Assembly (NCBI RefSeq): GCF_954871325.1
Contig: NC_088779.1
Span: forward strand, 7,566,846-7,630,845
Source: Gordionus sp. m RMFG-2023
Taxonomy: Eukaryota > Nematomorpha > Gordioida > Chordodea > Parachordodidae
Reading direction: 5' to 3'
Length of the DNA stretch: 64,000 bases
In this document: piece by piece, positions 49,201-61,947 of the stretch
Numbering within the stretch: position 1 is the first letter of the stretch
Layout of the letters: each line of letters starts with the position of its first letter
Notes under the pieces: generated by a model
What the model saw: the letters and a program-made list of their open reading frames with translations, nothing else
Database searches by the model: none
What the model was told of the DNA's origin: nothing
Translations under genes and position numbers: made by a program

Positions 49201-50309
49201 TTGAGCTATCCTTTAAGTTTAAACCTCAAACGAAACTAATATGGTAATTTTAGCATAAAAATTTGAATAGCCGTTTTAGATTTGGCACAAAGCCTCCGAA
49301 AATGGATTATAGATTACCAATACTTGTTGATGGTGAACTTTCTATATTTTAAATAAAGCAGAAGTAATGATGAGATCATCTCTCTATAAAATTAATAGAA
49401 ATACTGAAAAATAAACTTTTTGTTTCTCCATACCCCCCCCCCCCACTTTTCGATCAAGATTGAGGCCTAAAGAAGAATGTACTGAAGGGGGGGGAGGTGT
49501 TATGCTATTGAAATATATATGATGAATTTATGTTTTCACAGGAACTGTGTAATAGTGATTTTATTAGCGAGTGATATGATTTTTTAAATTAAGGTTGTTG
49601 ATTATTATTTTTTTTAATGAAAACATGTAAAAAAAGGAAAAAAAAAATTGTAATATTATTTTTATAACATTTATTATTGTCATATTTAATACCAATAATA
49701 CAAACTCCTATTGAACTTATATTTATTTATTTATATATCAATATCCATCCATATCTTTATTTTTATTAATATCATAACATACTAAATCTTCTATAAAATT
49801 CAAGCATAAAGGAAAATCAGATGATTTCGAAAAATATTTAAAAACAATATAATCTTCTTGAAATTATATATTGAAGAAACATCCATAAATATCAATTACA
49901 AATTGACAGTTACAACAGTTTTTATATGAAATATATAAATGAAATAAAAGGACTTAGATTTAAAATTATTAATATTAAATTCTACAAGTAGAACAATGTA
50001 TTCCACCATTTAAAACAGATATAATAGCTCTTCCAGACTTTAATAATCTAAATTCAAATAACGGAATTTCAATTTATGACCATAATTGAGATTGTTATAA
50101 AATTATTTGTTAAAAGTTTAGAAAATTATAAAGATTGTGTTACATCATATTTTTTTAAATTTTTATTTCCATACAAAAATGTATTTCCGATTGTTTTTTA
50201 AATATGCTGCGTCAATTTAGACGATCCACATCAAGTTATGAGTCATCACTTTCATCATTAAAGAGAATTATTTAACAGATAAACGTCTGAATAGTGATAT
50301 AACAAAGGG
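49201..50309. other. AT-rich tract, no gene seen
   Basis: Includes a facing C-run and G-run pair at about 49433-49495 (ACCCCCCCCC and GGGGGGGG) that may mark a worn hAT relic. No coding recognised. Confidence 0.35.
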
Positions 50310-51243
50310 CAGTGGCGTCACTAGGGGGGGGGCAGGGGCTCGAGCCCCCTGAAAAATTTGAAAACCCCCTGAAGCAAAATTTTTTTTTAATGGGTCCTTA
50401 ATATCCCATTGAACTAAAAATAAATTTTTTTGATTGCCCACTGAATGATTTATTTTATAATTCCATTAAGTAATATATAGATATAATTATATTATTTAGA
50501 AATTAATAAGACTATTTAAATTTTTATTAAATGAATATTATTTTAATTATTAGATTAGATTAATACATATAAATTATATTTTCACTATGTCAGCTTACAA
50601 CCAAATTCTGTATTAAAAATATAATATCAATAACTCACTAAATATTAATTTAGCTTTAACAGTTGAAGTTTAATTGACTTTTATTATTTAAATTATTATT
50701 TAACCCTAATTAAATAAATATAATAATATATTATTTGAAAATTAACAAATTTAATATTGTAATTAGCCGAGTTCAAAATGACTAATCAACTGTATATTTA
50801 TTTTGAAATTTTTTTATCATACCTTAAAAATATTTTCAAGGTCCAAATAAGCATAAGAGATTTCTTTATAAAAAGTAAGTAGACATATAGTTTATAACCC
50901 TCTATAATTATTAAATAAAATGCCACTTTTATAGAAGTATTTGACAGTTATAATATATTACAGTTAATTTTATAATAAATTTTAATAATAAATGGTTTTG
51001 ATAATAAATATAATAACAAATTGCATTCAAGTATTTAACGCCATCTATGGTTATAAATAAGTTTAAAAATCAAACATTTTATTATTTATCCTGCAATAGA
51101 AGTAATAAATTTGATATCTTTTCTTCTCTTTTTTTACGTGTTTTTAGGAAAGCTATTTTTTTCTTTTTCGAAAAACAGTCTTGAGTTAAATTTTTAATAC
51201 AAGTATATTTTTGATATTATTACAAACTACTATTATTTTAAGA

Positions 51244-52455
51244 CATAGGCGTAGCCAGAATTTTCATAAGGGGGGGGGGAAATCAAAAAAGTACTGGGGG
51301 CTTTGCCCCCAGACCCCCTTTTGGGCAGGCCTTCGGCCCGCTTTTCCCTGGCCTTCGGCCGGGTTACTTTAACCTATATATAGTCATAAAATATTTTTAC
51401 AAATTTTAATAAAAAAAATAAGCCTGGAACAAATATGAAATATATTTTTATTAGTTTATATAAAATAAAAATATAATAAATTACTTGTATTGTATATACC
51501 TTAATATAAAAGCATGGTAATAATTTATTCCAAACAATTATAAGAAATTTATTTATAATAAGTAAGTAGACATATAGTTGATTTTACCCTATTATATATA
51601 GAATTAGTTATAAAATACTAGGTAAAATTCCAATTTTACAGACATATTTGACAGTTAGAGAATATATTACAGTTAATAATCTGACAAAATTTACTAATCA
51701 ATGCTCTTAATATTAAATATAGCAACAATATGCATACAATTATTTAACGCCATCTATTTTATTTAAGTATATATAAATTTAATCTTCATATTATTCATCC
51801 CACAATGTCTTTAAAAGATATTTTCTGATGTCCTTATCAATATTTTATAGTTTTCTGTAAAATATATTATTCGCTATATTGGTAAAAATAACTTGATTGT
51901 CATTTGATAATTAGATATATTGTAAATCGACGACATATAATATTCCACTGTTTATATTGTGCTTTAATATTTTTTTAATTTATGATTTAATTTTATCAAT
52001 AGTTTTATAATTATATTTTACTTTTATTGAGATAAATAAATTAAAATTACTCACTTTATAAAAAATTATATTTGATATATTATATTATTTAGTAATTTTA
52101 TAGATCTATTATTAATAACTATAATACATTTCACTTCTGTCTTAAGACTTATCCTTGGCCTATATTCCATTTTTTATTAAAAAACATTTTTGGTTCATTT
52201 TATATTTTATAAACTTATTTTCCCAAAAATCTATAAATTATGATGAATAGTTTTATAAAAAAATATCAACTTTTACATTCTTTCTTTTAAATTATTATTT
52301 AAGATATATGCATACATATATGAGGGTCAGGGAGTGGGGAGAGGACTAAGGGGGATATTTTTTATTTAGCTATAAATGATATTTACAAAAAGTGATAAAT
52401 TTCTGAAGGGGGGGGGGTAAATTTCCCCTTGTCCCCCCCCCTGGCTACGCCTATG
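51244..52455. mobile_element. hAT insertion (family C) with exact target duplication
   Basis: Ends CATAGGCGTAGCCAG and CTGGCTACGCCTATG are perfect 15-bp inverted repeats. TTTTAAGA is duplicated exactly (51236-51243 and 52456-52463), and the sister copy near 2700 has it once. G/C runs sit just inside both ends, and a GGCCTTCGGCC hairpin occurs twice near 51330-51360. It has no transposase and is 1212 bp. Confidence 0.92.
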
Positions 52456-53315
52456 TTTTAAGATATAATATACCAAGGTGGTACAATATATAAAATCTTA
52501 ATTGTTTCATCATATCATTCTGGTCCTTATTTTATAGTTAAAAAATGTTTCATTTCTAATATGGCATTGCCGTGTAAATAACTCGCTTCAATATACTTAC
52601 ATAATTATTTCTTCCAAAGTTTTTTTTTATTTTATCAATATATCCAACATAATAAATTCTGATATTAGTTTATATCATGAGTGTCATGGCAATTACTGCA
52701 AATTATCCATCATCTATTATTTGTGTTGCTATGTAATTTAAGATTATTACTATAACGGCTGAGAGCATATAATTGCAAATTTAGATAAACAATAATGGTC
52801 AAGTGTGGTCGTTTATATATCATTTAAAATAGAAGATAATCTTTTAGAAATTTAATATCGCACAATAATTTTCTCGATTACTTATCTAGCTTCCATCATG
52901 TCATCTAAGAGGAAGCTCTAACCACCATATAGTTTTATGATTTGGATTGGTCGTTTTTACTCTCTCCTTTAAAAATTGTTGATTTGGTTAAGGCCTATAA
53001 ATTTTTCCTTATTAGTTCATTCTATAAAACATTTTATAAGATGGTTACAGAGATTATACTAGTTTCAGGCGCGCAGGAATTTGGTCTGGTGGGGATAATA
53101 AAATTATTTAAGAAATATTATTGTTTTTAAAAATATCAAGCATAAATTTATTAGGACTAATAACTATTTCTAATACACAATTTAAATTAATGTGAATTAT
53201 AAAAAAATTATATGTGAAGAATCACTTAAATGACCCAAAATAGAAATTTAAATTTTTTGAGCCTTTACACAAAAAGTTTCTTAGGAATAATTGCATTTTG
53301 TATGTTATACATTTA

Positions 53316-53450
53316 CAATGTAAAATCCAATCTTCGTTGTGATTGAGCTAATTTTTCAATTATCTCATCCTTGCATGTCGTCAAATGCCTATGAATATTC
53401 AAAAGATCCAAACCTTTCAATCTACTTTCAGATGTTGTATTTCTTGGTAT
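53316..53450 (-). pseudogene. hAT transposase C-terminus, fragment of element E
   Basis: Minus-strand residues NTTSESRLKGLDLLNIHRHL through KLAQSQRRLDFTL and a stop give the same dimerisation tail as the frame at 37116-37336. The MITE at 53452 cuts it off from upstream coding. Confidence 0.75.
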
Positions 53451-53451
53451 G

Positions 53452-53812
53452 TTTTTCAGAGATCGGCCGGCCCCCGGGCCGGACAGTATTTTAATTTTTT
53501 TTAATATACCCGGGCCCAAAATTTAAAAAAAAAACACCCAATCCGGACTGTATTTTTTAAAACAGCCTATATTTGAAATAGTTATTATTAGCTATAAAAA
53601 TCAAAAATAAATATAATTCATTTTAAAAAAATCCGGGCCGAGCCTGAAATTTTTTAAAAAAAGTCGAGGGCTTAAAATTTTTTTTTAAAAAAGCCTGGCC
53701 GGGCCAGAATTTTTTAAAAAAATCCTAGGCCGGGCCGTAAAAAATCTTTAAAAAAAATCCGGGCCGTGCCCTGCAAATGGTACTTCTCCAGGCCTCTGTT
53801 ATTCTTCTTTCT
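53452..53812. mobile_element. GGCCCGG-rich MITE (family M) inside the hAT
   Basis: Begins CAGAGATCGGCCGGCCCCCG and ends TACTTCTCCAGGCCTCTG. CAGAG-led inverted tips suggest a hAT-mobilised MITE. The interior alternates CCGGGCCG and its complement with A/T runs. It sits within transposase coding of element E. Confidence 0.7.
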
Positions 53813-54029
53813 CATTAGTTTACTATGGGAAGAGTTTATAAACCCTTTTAATACATTGAGAATTTAATCTAAAATGTGTTTGAAATAATGCAGAGCATCC
53901 ATAACATTTTTTAGGACTATATCAACCATAGTTAATCTTACAAACATAGTTATTCAGCTAGTAAGGCATCATAAGATACTTTAACATATACATAATAAAA
54001 ATCTAACAAATATTTTTTTTTCTATCACC

Positions 54030-54246
54030 ATCTGAAAAAGGTTGGGAAGGCTTTTGTGGAAGTTATTTGCAGATTAGTAAGTGCTGCATGATGAATTAAA
54101 AATTCATTTATTTGGGTTATAAATGTATCTGTATTAAAAATATACTCCTCTACTGATCCTATATTAATGTTTTAACGATGAGCTTGCCTTGCTACAAGTC
54201 GAGGGAGACAAATATTAAACACGTATAGCTCTGCTTTTGACTCAAC
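54030..54246 (-). pseudogene. hAT transposase middle fragment of element E
   Basis: The minus strand reads VESKAELYVFNICLPRLVAR then QAHR, a stop, and SVEEYIFNTDTFITQINEFL. This matches the region (xxPRLAGRQxHRxNIPxxxxxxYYxRxxxxPLLDxxIxxLxxRF) conserved in DUF4371-type hAT transposases. It is interrupted by stops and by element F at its upstream side. Confidence 0.7.
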
Positions 54247-55702
54247 CATTGGCGTACGCAGCGGGGGGGGGGGTGGACAGGAAGACAAATCCCCCCCAAA
54301 GTCAAAATGCAGATGCCGGACATCAAAAATATTATTTTTTATATTTTATTATAATTATTATAATTATTCATATCTATTTCTTTTAAAATTTTTATATTAT
54401 TACCTTTTTCATTTACTAATTTACTTTATCAATTAATTTCATTTTCAAGTTTTCCTTGTGGCGTAATATTTATCTATTATTTTTAAATTTCCCGGTATTA
54501 TAATTTTCAAATTTCTAGTCATGGATATTAGACTTTTTTTAAAAAACGCTGAAGGTGAAAATCATGCCAAAAAGCAAAAAAGTATAGCATAATAATTTAA
54601 TAATATTTTAATTTAAAAATATTTTAAGCAATTAAACCCCCCCCCCTTCATAATAGCTAATAATGAAAGAATTGTTGAAAAAATAATAGATAGTCAGCAT
54701 ATAGAGCCATCTAAAGGTCAGTTATTCTAAAAATATATTGGGGCAGTTTTATAATAACTTAGCTGGTATTATTTAATTTAATAAATAATTTTACATTTTT
54801 ATGTACTTTTGGAGGTTTTTTTAAACATCTACTTTGAAAATGAAATGTTAATTTAATTATGTAATAATAAAATAACTGAATTTTTTAAGATTCATCATAA
54901 GATTTTTTTGAAGTACCTTGTAATAGTAAGGATGGGATAGTAAAATAAGAATTTTAGGTATTTAATTTAGTAAAAGAATGAGATTGCAACAATGTGCAGC
55001 AATAATTTTTTAAAAAATAATTTTAATTTAATAACTAGAGTACTATGATCATCCATATGATATAGCCAATTTTTTAGATAAAGATAATATTAGCCTAGAA
55101 GAAAGACATATACTTCTTAAAAAGGTATATATTAAAGATACCTATGATAAATATTTTATTTAATAATAGATTTATATTCCACCCCTTAATTTTCAATATC
55201 CCCAAACTTTATGTGCTAATCGAAAGTTAAAATTTCAAAATAGCTATTTTACAAGGTGGTTATGGCTAGCATACTCCATCCGAGACAGTCAAGCATATTG
55301 CAAAATATGTGTCCTGTTAGGACCACGATATGCTGGCATAAATCTAGTTAAGCTTAACACTCTTGTTAAGACTCCTTTCAATAAATACAAAGATGCGGGG
55401 GAGATTTTTGACAATCATCAGAAAACAAATTATCACAAAAGCTGTGAACTGATGATTTCCTCAAAAGAATCAATTCAAAAGGGGGATATGATTCCCATTT
55501 CATCAATAATTGATAAAAATAGGGTTAAAGTTGCAAAAGAAAATAGAGGCAAGATAAGCTAACTATTGAGGCTATTTTATATTGTGGCTTTAGAAATAGT
55601 TATTAGTCCTAATAAATTTATGCTTGATATTTTTAAATAACAATAATTTTATTTTAAAAAATTTTAATTATCCCCCCCCCCCCACACCAAATTCCTGCGT
55701 AC
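54247..55702 (+). mobile_element. TTF/ZMYM-type hAT (family F), inverted relative of E, inserted in E
   Basis: Its left end CATTGGCGTACGCAGCGGGG equals E's right end in reverse, and its right end AAATTCCTGCGTACC equals E's left end in reverse. The flanks GACTCAAC and CACTCAAC match in 7 of 8 positions. It interrupts E's transposase. It carries an N-terminal coding remnant on the plus strand. Confidence 0.8.
54522..55561 (+). pseudogene. TTF-type hAT transposase, N-terminal remnant
   Basis: Pieces in order: MDIRLFLKNAEGENHAKKQK at 54522; YYDHPYDIANFLDKDNISLE with RHILLKK near 55030-55125; then a 130-codon open stretch (55180-55561) with PLNFQYPQTLCANRKLKFQ, RWLWLAYSIRDSQAYCKICV, LVKTPFNKYKDAGEIFDNHQ and YHKSCELM. 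The last part is the TTF-type zinc finger of DUF4371/ZMYM-like hAT proteins (W-x-Y, AYCK-x-C, H-x5-YHK-x-C). Stops separate the pieces and the catalytic part is absent. Confidence 0.8.
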
Positions 55703-55729
55703 CACTCAACAATAAAATATAAAATATGA

Positions 55730-55830
55730 AATTATTCATCAACATTAGCCCTAATTTCCTTGAGTTCTGATAAAATGCTCTCCACTATTCTCATTTTCTT
55801 AATCAAGTCAATGTCATGTTTTTGAAAAGT
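55730..55830 (-). pseudogene. hAT transposase fragment of element E
   Basis: The minus strand reads IDLIKKMRIVESILSELKEI then RANVDE, corresponding to the helical segment that precedes the NICLPRLVARQ block at 54246. Element F separates the two. Confidence 0.6.
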
Positions 55831-55871
55831 AATACTTTAAATAGTTATATAATTAAATAATACATTCTAAT

Positions 55872-56185
55872 TTTTTAAGTGTATTCCTGAATAAGTTTTT
55901 CGAATTATACATATATATAAAAAAAAACACAATATTTAAATTATTCAAAATTTCTTTATTTTTTATAAAAATTATCCGAAAAATACATAATGAATCAAAT
56001 TCATAACAAAAAAAGAATGAATCAAAATCCATAAAAATTGTATTTTAAAAAAATATATTATTATAATAATTATTATTTTTTTTACATTAAATAATAATAA
56101 ATTTTTTTCTCCAATCAGATGTCTACAATCCATCTAATTGACATTTGAGGCTTATATATATATATTTTTTATACATATTAGAACA
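55872..56185 (-). repeat. 3' LTR of the Ty3/gypsy fossil
   Basis: 314 bp. In element orientation it starts TGTTCTAATATG. It pairs with 61642-61947 with few differences, mainly in A/T runs. Confidence 0.9.
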
Positions 56186-59100
56186 TGTCACCCCTTTATG
56201 GGCTTATGACATTCCTCTCCATTAAATATAATATTTAATATATATTTTGAAAAATATTATATTACTAATTATGTTGTCAAGATAAGAGAATTTTTTTTTT
56301 ATATCATATTCATAGGGAAAAATACGGATATTCAGTTTTCTACTTTTACTCCATATTTATATACTCTTGAGCTTGATTACTAGTTGTACCGATAATCGTC
56401 ATGCGATTGTGGGTTTGATTTGAATAACGATAGTCAGCATTTAATCGTTGGCTTGATTTGAAACGATTCCCTCGTTATACCATTTAATTACTTATATTAT
56501 ACTCCTATCACTCTACAATGAGGATACTCGAGTATATAAAATAATCAATAAATTAATAAAATACTTTCCTCCGATGGACTATAATACCATTTAACCGGAA
56601 AGCATAAATTACCAAAACACCCCCAGTTGTTCAGTATTCAACTAATTCATTAATTTATATAATTTTGTTTTGTACTCCACTAATTTTATCAATTACGTGA
56701 TTATTTAAATAACCAAAGGAATCTCTTCCTTCAAGGGAAAACAAAAAAAAATTGTCTTTGCCCTTCAATACCCCGAGACTCAATTATAATCCCGTATAAT
56801 TATTGAGTTCTCCTTCCGAAATATATAAAAATCCCTTTATTTTCCAGACTTTTCAATGTTTCAATTAAGCATCCTTTAATGAATTCCATTAACACTTAAT
56901 CACAAATAAGCCTACCCCTATCTTACTCCCAATACTACGCGAGTATCGTTATCAGAGTATCCCAAAAGAATCAATATTTTCATTCTTCATATTTAACATA
57001 TTATGCTATATTACTACAATAAATTTTCATTATTCATCTTTAACATATTATGCTATACTATTCCAATAATCTAAGATTCTGAAAAAATAATAAGATAAGA
57101 TTAATATTTAATTTCCATATTATCTTTATCCTTTCTTACTTTCTCCTAACCTTACGTGATCATTATGTCTGATTACCGTAATTCCATTTATTAGCAAAAT
57201 TTCATTTAATTTGGAACCAAGGTTTTCTAATATACGACCTTTTTCCCATTTCTTCCCTTTGTTATCAATAATTTTTCCCACAGGATATTTTATTACAACC
57301 TTATCAACCGAAGGTACACCAGCTCCATCTTTGGATTTTAAGAAATCCAACGGCATTCTGGTCCTTCTTCCCAAAAATAACTCAACCGGAGTAATTCCCT
57401 CTCGGTTTCTGGAATTATTATAATATAAATGGGCCATCCAAACATCATTTCTTTCTTGTTTGGCCTTTTTAATCCAATTTTTCACGATAGCTACCATTAT
57501 CTCCGCCTGTCCATTGGAACTGGGATGATATGGTGGAACTAAAAGTGTTTAATTTCCAACGCATTACAAAAATCTCTGAAACTTTCACTTACAAAGGCCG
57601 GACCTCCATCAGACACTATTGTCTTTGGAATCCCAAATCTAGCCCATAACCTTGGTAACAGTTTGATAACAAATCTAGTGGTTAATCCATGAACCTCTTC
57701 ATATTCAATCCCCTTCAACAACTAAAAAATACGATTTTTTGTTTAAGTCAAAGAAATCCACGTGAATACGCTCCCACGGCTTTTCAGGTTTCGGCCAATA
57801 ACTGCCTATTTCCTTCCGGGGCATAGCGGCACACGAATTACATGGAACACAACTCCTCGTAATCTTTTCAATATCATCGCTCATTCCAGGCCACCATACA
57901 TACTCACGAGCCCAAGATTTCATTTTATCTCGCCCCTGATGTCCTGCATGTAACAATCGTACAATTTTACTCCGTAATTTTAACGGAATCACGTCTCTAT
58001 TACTCCACATCAAACAATCATCCACTATGGACAATTCCTTTTCAATCTTTTTATAAACTTTACTACTATTTTTCCACGGCTCTTGTCCCGTCAAAAATAA
58101 TTTTACTCGACCCAATTCCTTATCCCTTAAGGTATTGCTTTTAAGATCCTTCCAATTCGTAGGACCACCCTTTAACATATGTGATAAAGAACAAATTAAT
58201 GCCCTGTCTTCATTCACCATTATACTTTTGTTAACGTCAAGATTCCCTTCACTGGATCCTAACCTAGATAAAATATCAGGCAAACAATTTTCCTTGCCGC
58301 TGCGATATCTGATTTCCACATTAAAACTTCCCATCAGTAACAACCAACGTTGCAACCGGGGAGACAGCATTAACTCTTTATTATCTTTTTTAAATAAATG
58401 AATTAACGGCTTATGATCTGTGTAAATTATAAATCTTTTACCGATCAAATATTCACGACATTTGGTTAATCCAAAGATAACCGCTTGGGCTTCTTGTTCA
58501 ATAACCGAATACCTAGTTTCCACTTCCCTGAAAACTCTCGAAAAAAATATGATGGGTCTTTCCACACCATCTATTAAATGTAACAATGCACCTCCAACTC
58601 CCTTGTTGGATGCATCAACTGCCAATATGATCTCTAAATCATTGTTAAAACATACCAAAATCGGTTCCTCACCAATTTTTCCTTTTAAAATATCAGAAGC
58701 ATTTTTCTGTTCAATTTTCCACACAAAATGAACACCTTTTTTTAATAAACCATACAATGGAGATGCCACTTTTGCAAAATCCTCCACAAAACGATGATAA
58801 TAATTTACCATACCCAAAAATGATTGCAACTCTGCTTTATTGGTTGGCGGATTCATATTCGTTATATTTTTTAAATTTTTTTCCAGAGGTTTCACCTCCA
58901 TTCCATTTATCCAATGTCCTAAGTAGATAACTTCCGTTACCCCAAGAACACTCTTTTCCTTGCTGTCCCTCAGACCCTTATCACGAATCCGCCTGAAAAC
59001 CTCTTCCAAACGTTGATTATGTTGCTCTGGTGTTATACCAGTCACCAACACATCATCCATATAATAATAAACTCCTTCTAGGCCCTAAAAAACTGATGCC

Positions 59101-61641
59101 ATAGTGCGCTGAAATATCGGCGCTGACACACTTAATCCAAACGGTAGCCTACAAAAGGCAAATAATCCTTTCGGAGTCGTTATTGTAAATAATTTATGAA
59201 TTTCCTCTTTCAAAGGCAATTGCAAATAAGCCGAAGAAAAATCAACCTTGTAAAAATACTTGGCACCCTTTAAACTGGCCAAAATCTCCTCAATCCTAGG
59301 CAATGGATATTTTACCTCCACTACCCATCTATTTAAGGTTACACGGAAATCAGCACATAGCCTTAACTTTCCATTCGATTTTCTAACAGGTACCAATGGT
59401 ATGGCCCACTCACTATATTCCACAGGAATAATGATGCCCTCTCTAACCCATTTATCCAATTCTTCGTCGATTTCCCTTTTCCACTCAAAAGGAACTCTTC
59501 GACAAGCCAAAAAGATGGGTGAAAAACCCTCTTTAAGCTTAACGTCTACTTGATAATCATTTAAACGTCCTAATTTTTCTTCAAAAATTATACCATATTT
59601 TCTAACCAAAATAGGTATAGCCAGATCGATCTTTTTTAATCCATCGATTTCAATTTCCATAAATTGATCCCTATCAATTTTACCATTTATTTCGGTATGA
59701 TCAGAACCGATCACTACCTTTTTGGGAGTTTCAATAAAATTATTATTAACGACAATCCTATTTCCATCGTTAAATAATTTAGACATCCCTTTTTCCTGAA
59801 GTTCCTTTCGGATACTATCCGCAATTAATTTTCTTTTAACATTTTCTCTAGCCAATTCGCTATCAATAATAAATAAATTCCAATAATTATTATAGGGTCC
59901 AATTGTGGTAATCCAATCCCACCCCATAATAGTTTCCATGGCTTTTCCTACTATCCATAAATCTAAACTTATGATAGTATCATTAAAAACCACATACCAT
60001 TGAGTTTTACCCAAAACCTCAATTTCAAAACCATCGAACTGTTTTAAACACATATTTTCCTTTATAATCACGCCATTAGGCCAATATTTATAAAAATTTT
60101 CACAAGACATTATCGAAATGCTCGCACCAGTGTCAAATAGCATATCAATATACCTGCAGTCAATTCACAAGTTAACCCTAGGACATTGACCCAGTCTATT
60201 TATTCCATCAGTCCTTTAAATTTCACAAGTTTTAAGGGGCTGATCGCTATATATTCCCTCTGAAATATGCATTTCATTAGAATTTAAATTTCCTCCTAAA
60301 TTCAACTCGGAATTTCGAGGCTTTTTACTAATATAACTATATTTTTTAATAATATCCCGAGGATATTTTTCCCATTTAAAATTATCAACATTTTTTCTAT
60401 TTGTATATTTCACAATGCTCCCAGGAAATTTTTCCCATTTACAAGCATTATTTTTCATTATATTCACATTAAAACTATAATCAACCGTTTTAACTTTATC
60501 TTCATGATAACAAAAATTTTCATTAAAACCATTAAAATTATGAGAATCCTATCTCTTTTTATTATTATAGTATACTTTCTTAAAATTTTTATTTCCCTGT
60601 ATTCTAACTGCTATATGATTACATTTGCTATCATATAGTCAGTGTAAATCACAATTTATAGATATATGTCCCGTCTCTTTACATTTAAAACATATACGAG
60701 ACCCATCCAAATTCAATTTCAACGAATCAACTTTATTTACATCTAGGCCTGAAATCTTCCTTACATTGGAATTTTCTCCACTAGATTTTTGCAATGGAAA
60801 ACCCATTCTAAAATTCTGTTCCTTTACAATACAGGTTTTGGCATAATGACTCCTGTAACCGCACCGATTACAAATTATGTCAGCAATAATCTTTGGAAAA
60901 CTCTTTCCATTTGAAATAATTCTATCACCGAATTGTTTCTTATCCCCTTGATTATTCATACTAATCAACCTGGATACATCACTAGAAATATCTTTAATGG
61001 ATTCTTTTATATCTTTTAATTCCTGGAGGATAACCACTTATCTCTCCACAAATTCCAAACGATCATCGTTATTATCTTTCATCGTTTCAACCATTCCTAG
61101 TTTGCCGTTCTTGATTTCATTTAAAATTCTACTTTCCAAGTCCGAAATTCTCTTAAAACAATTAACAGACACCAGAGTGTCCTTTTTCCAATTACCATAT
61201 ACCTTGGTCGCAACCAAAATACATTTTCCACATAAAAATTTCAAAAGTATATATATTAAATATAGAATTATTATTAATCCCAATGTAACTAAGTGATGAC
61301 CTATATCCGATTCATTAAGGTTCTGATACAAGATTTTATAACCCATATCCTTAAAGATGGCAATTTTATTAATAAAAGTAGGCTCAGAATACTTATTGAA
61401 ATACACAACCATCGCATATTACGAAATTTAAAATTACGTTATTACAAAAAGTTATATTATATTATAAAGCCTGGATATTAATCGAACTAACCTAAAAAAA
61501 AATATTTTCCAAACTATTTTGTTAATTAAAATTCAAAAAAAAAATTTAAACAACAAAAACGTTATTATTGCGTTGTGTCATAAGGTAGCATATAATATGT
61601 AAAATAAAAAGGAGTTTTTTTTTTACCTTAACGGTCAACAC

Positions 61642-61947
61642 TTTTTAAGTGTATTCCTGAATAAGTTTTTCGAATTGTATATAAAAAAAAACACAATATT
61701 TAAATTATTTAAAATTTCTTTATTTTTTATAAAAATTATCCGAAAAATACATAATGAATCAAATTCATAACAAAAAAAGAATGAATCAAAATCCATAAAA
61801 ATTGTATTTTAAAAACAATATATTATTGTAATAATAATTATTATTTTTACATTAAATAATAATAATTTTTTTTTCCAATCAGATGTCTACAATCCATCTG
61901 ATTGACATTTGAGGCTTATATATATATATTTTATACATATTAGAACA
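61642..61947 (-). repeat. 5' LTR of the Ty3/gypsy fossil
   Basis: 306 bp, near-identical to 55872-56185. The element-side end finishes in CTTAAAAA rather than the usual CA. Confidence 0.9.

Larger units (their letters stand above)
55872..61947 (-). mobile_element. Ty3/gypsy LTR retrotransposon, fossil, both LTRs present
   Basis: Metaviridae-type element on the minus strand, 6.08 kb, with a 5-bp target duplication CTAAT (55867-55871 and 61948-61952). Parts in order from the 5' LTR: a gag-like region with a hydrophobic segment and two CCHC knuckles (about 61.4-60.6 kb), a protease with the DTGAS signature (about 60.1 kb), reverse transcriptase, RNase H and an integrase with an HHCC finger (59.9-57.1 kb). 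A purine-rich tract lies just before the 3' LTR. The domain order and RT/IN motifs suggest the Mag/K02A2.6-like branch. Coding is broken in roughly five places. The LTRs are still highly similar, so the insertion is fairly recent. It landed inside hAT element E. Confidence 0.92.

Noticed and set aside
57211-58731. Plus-strand frames over 57.2-59.6 kb
   Set aside because: They are antisense shadows of the Ty3/gypsy polyprotein region.
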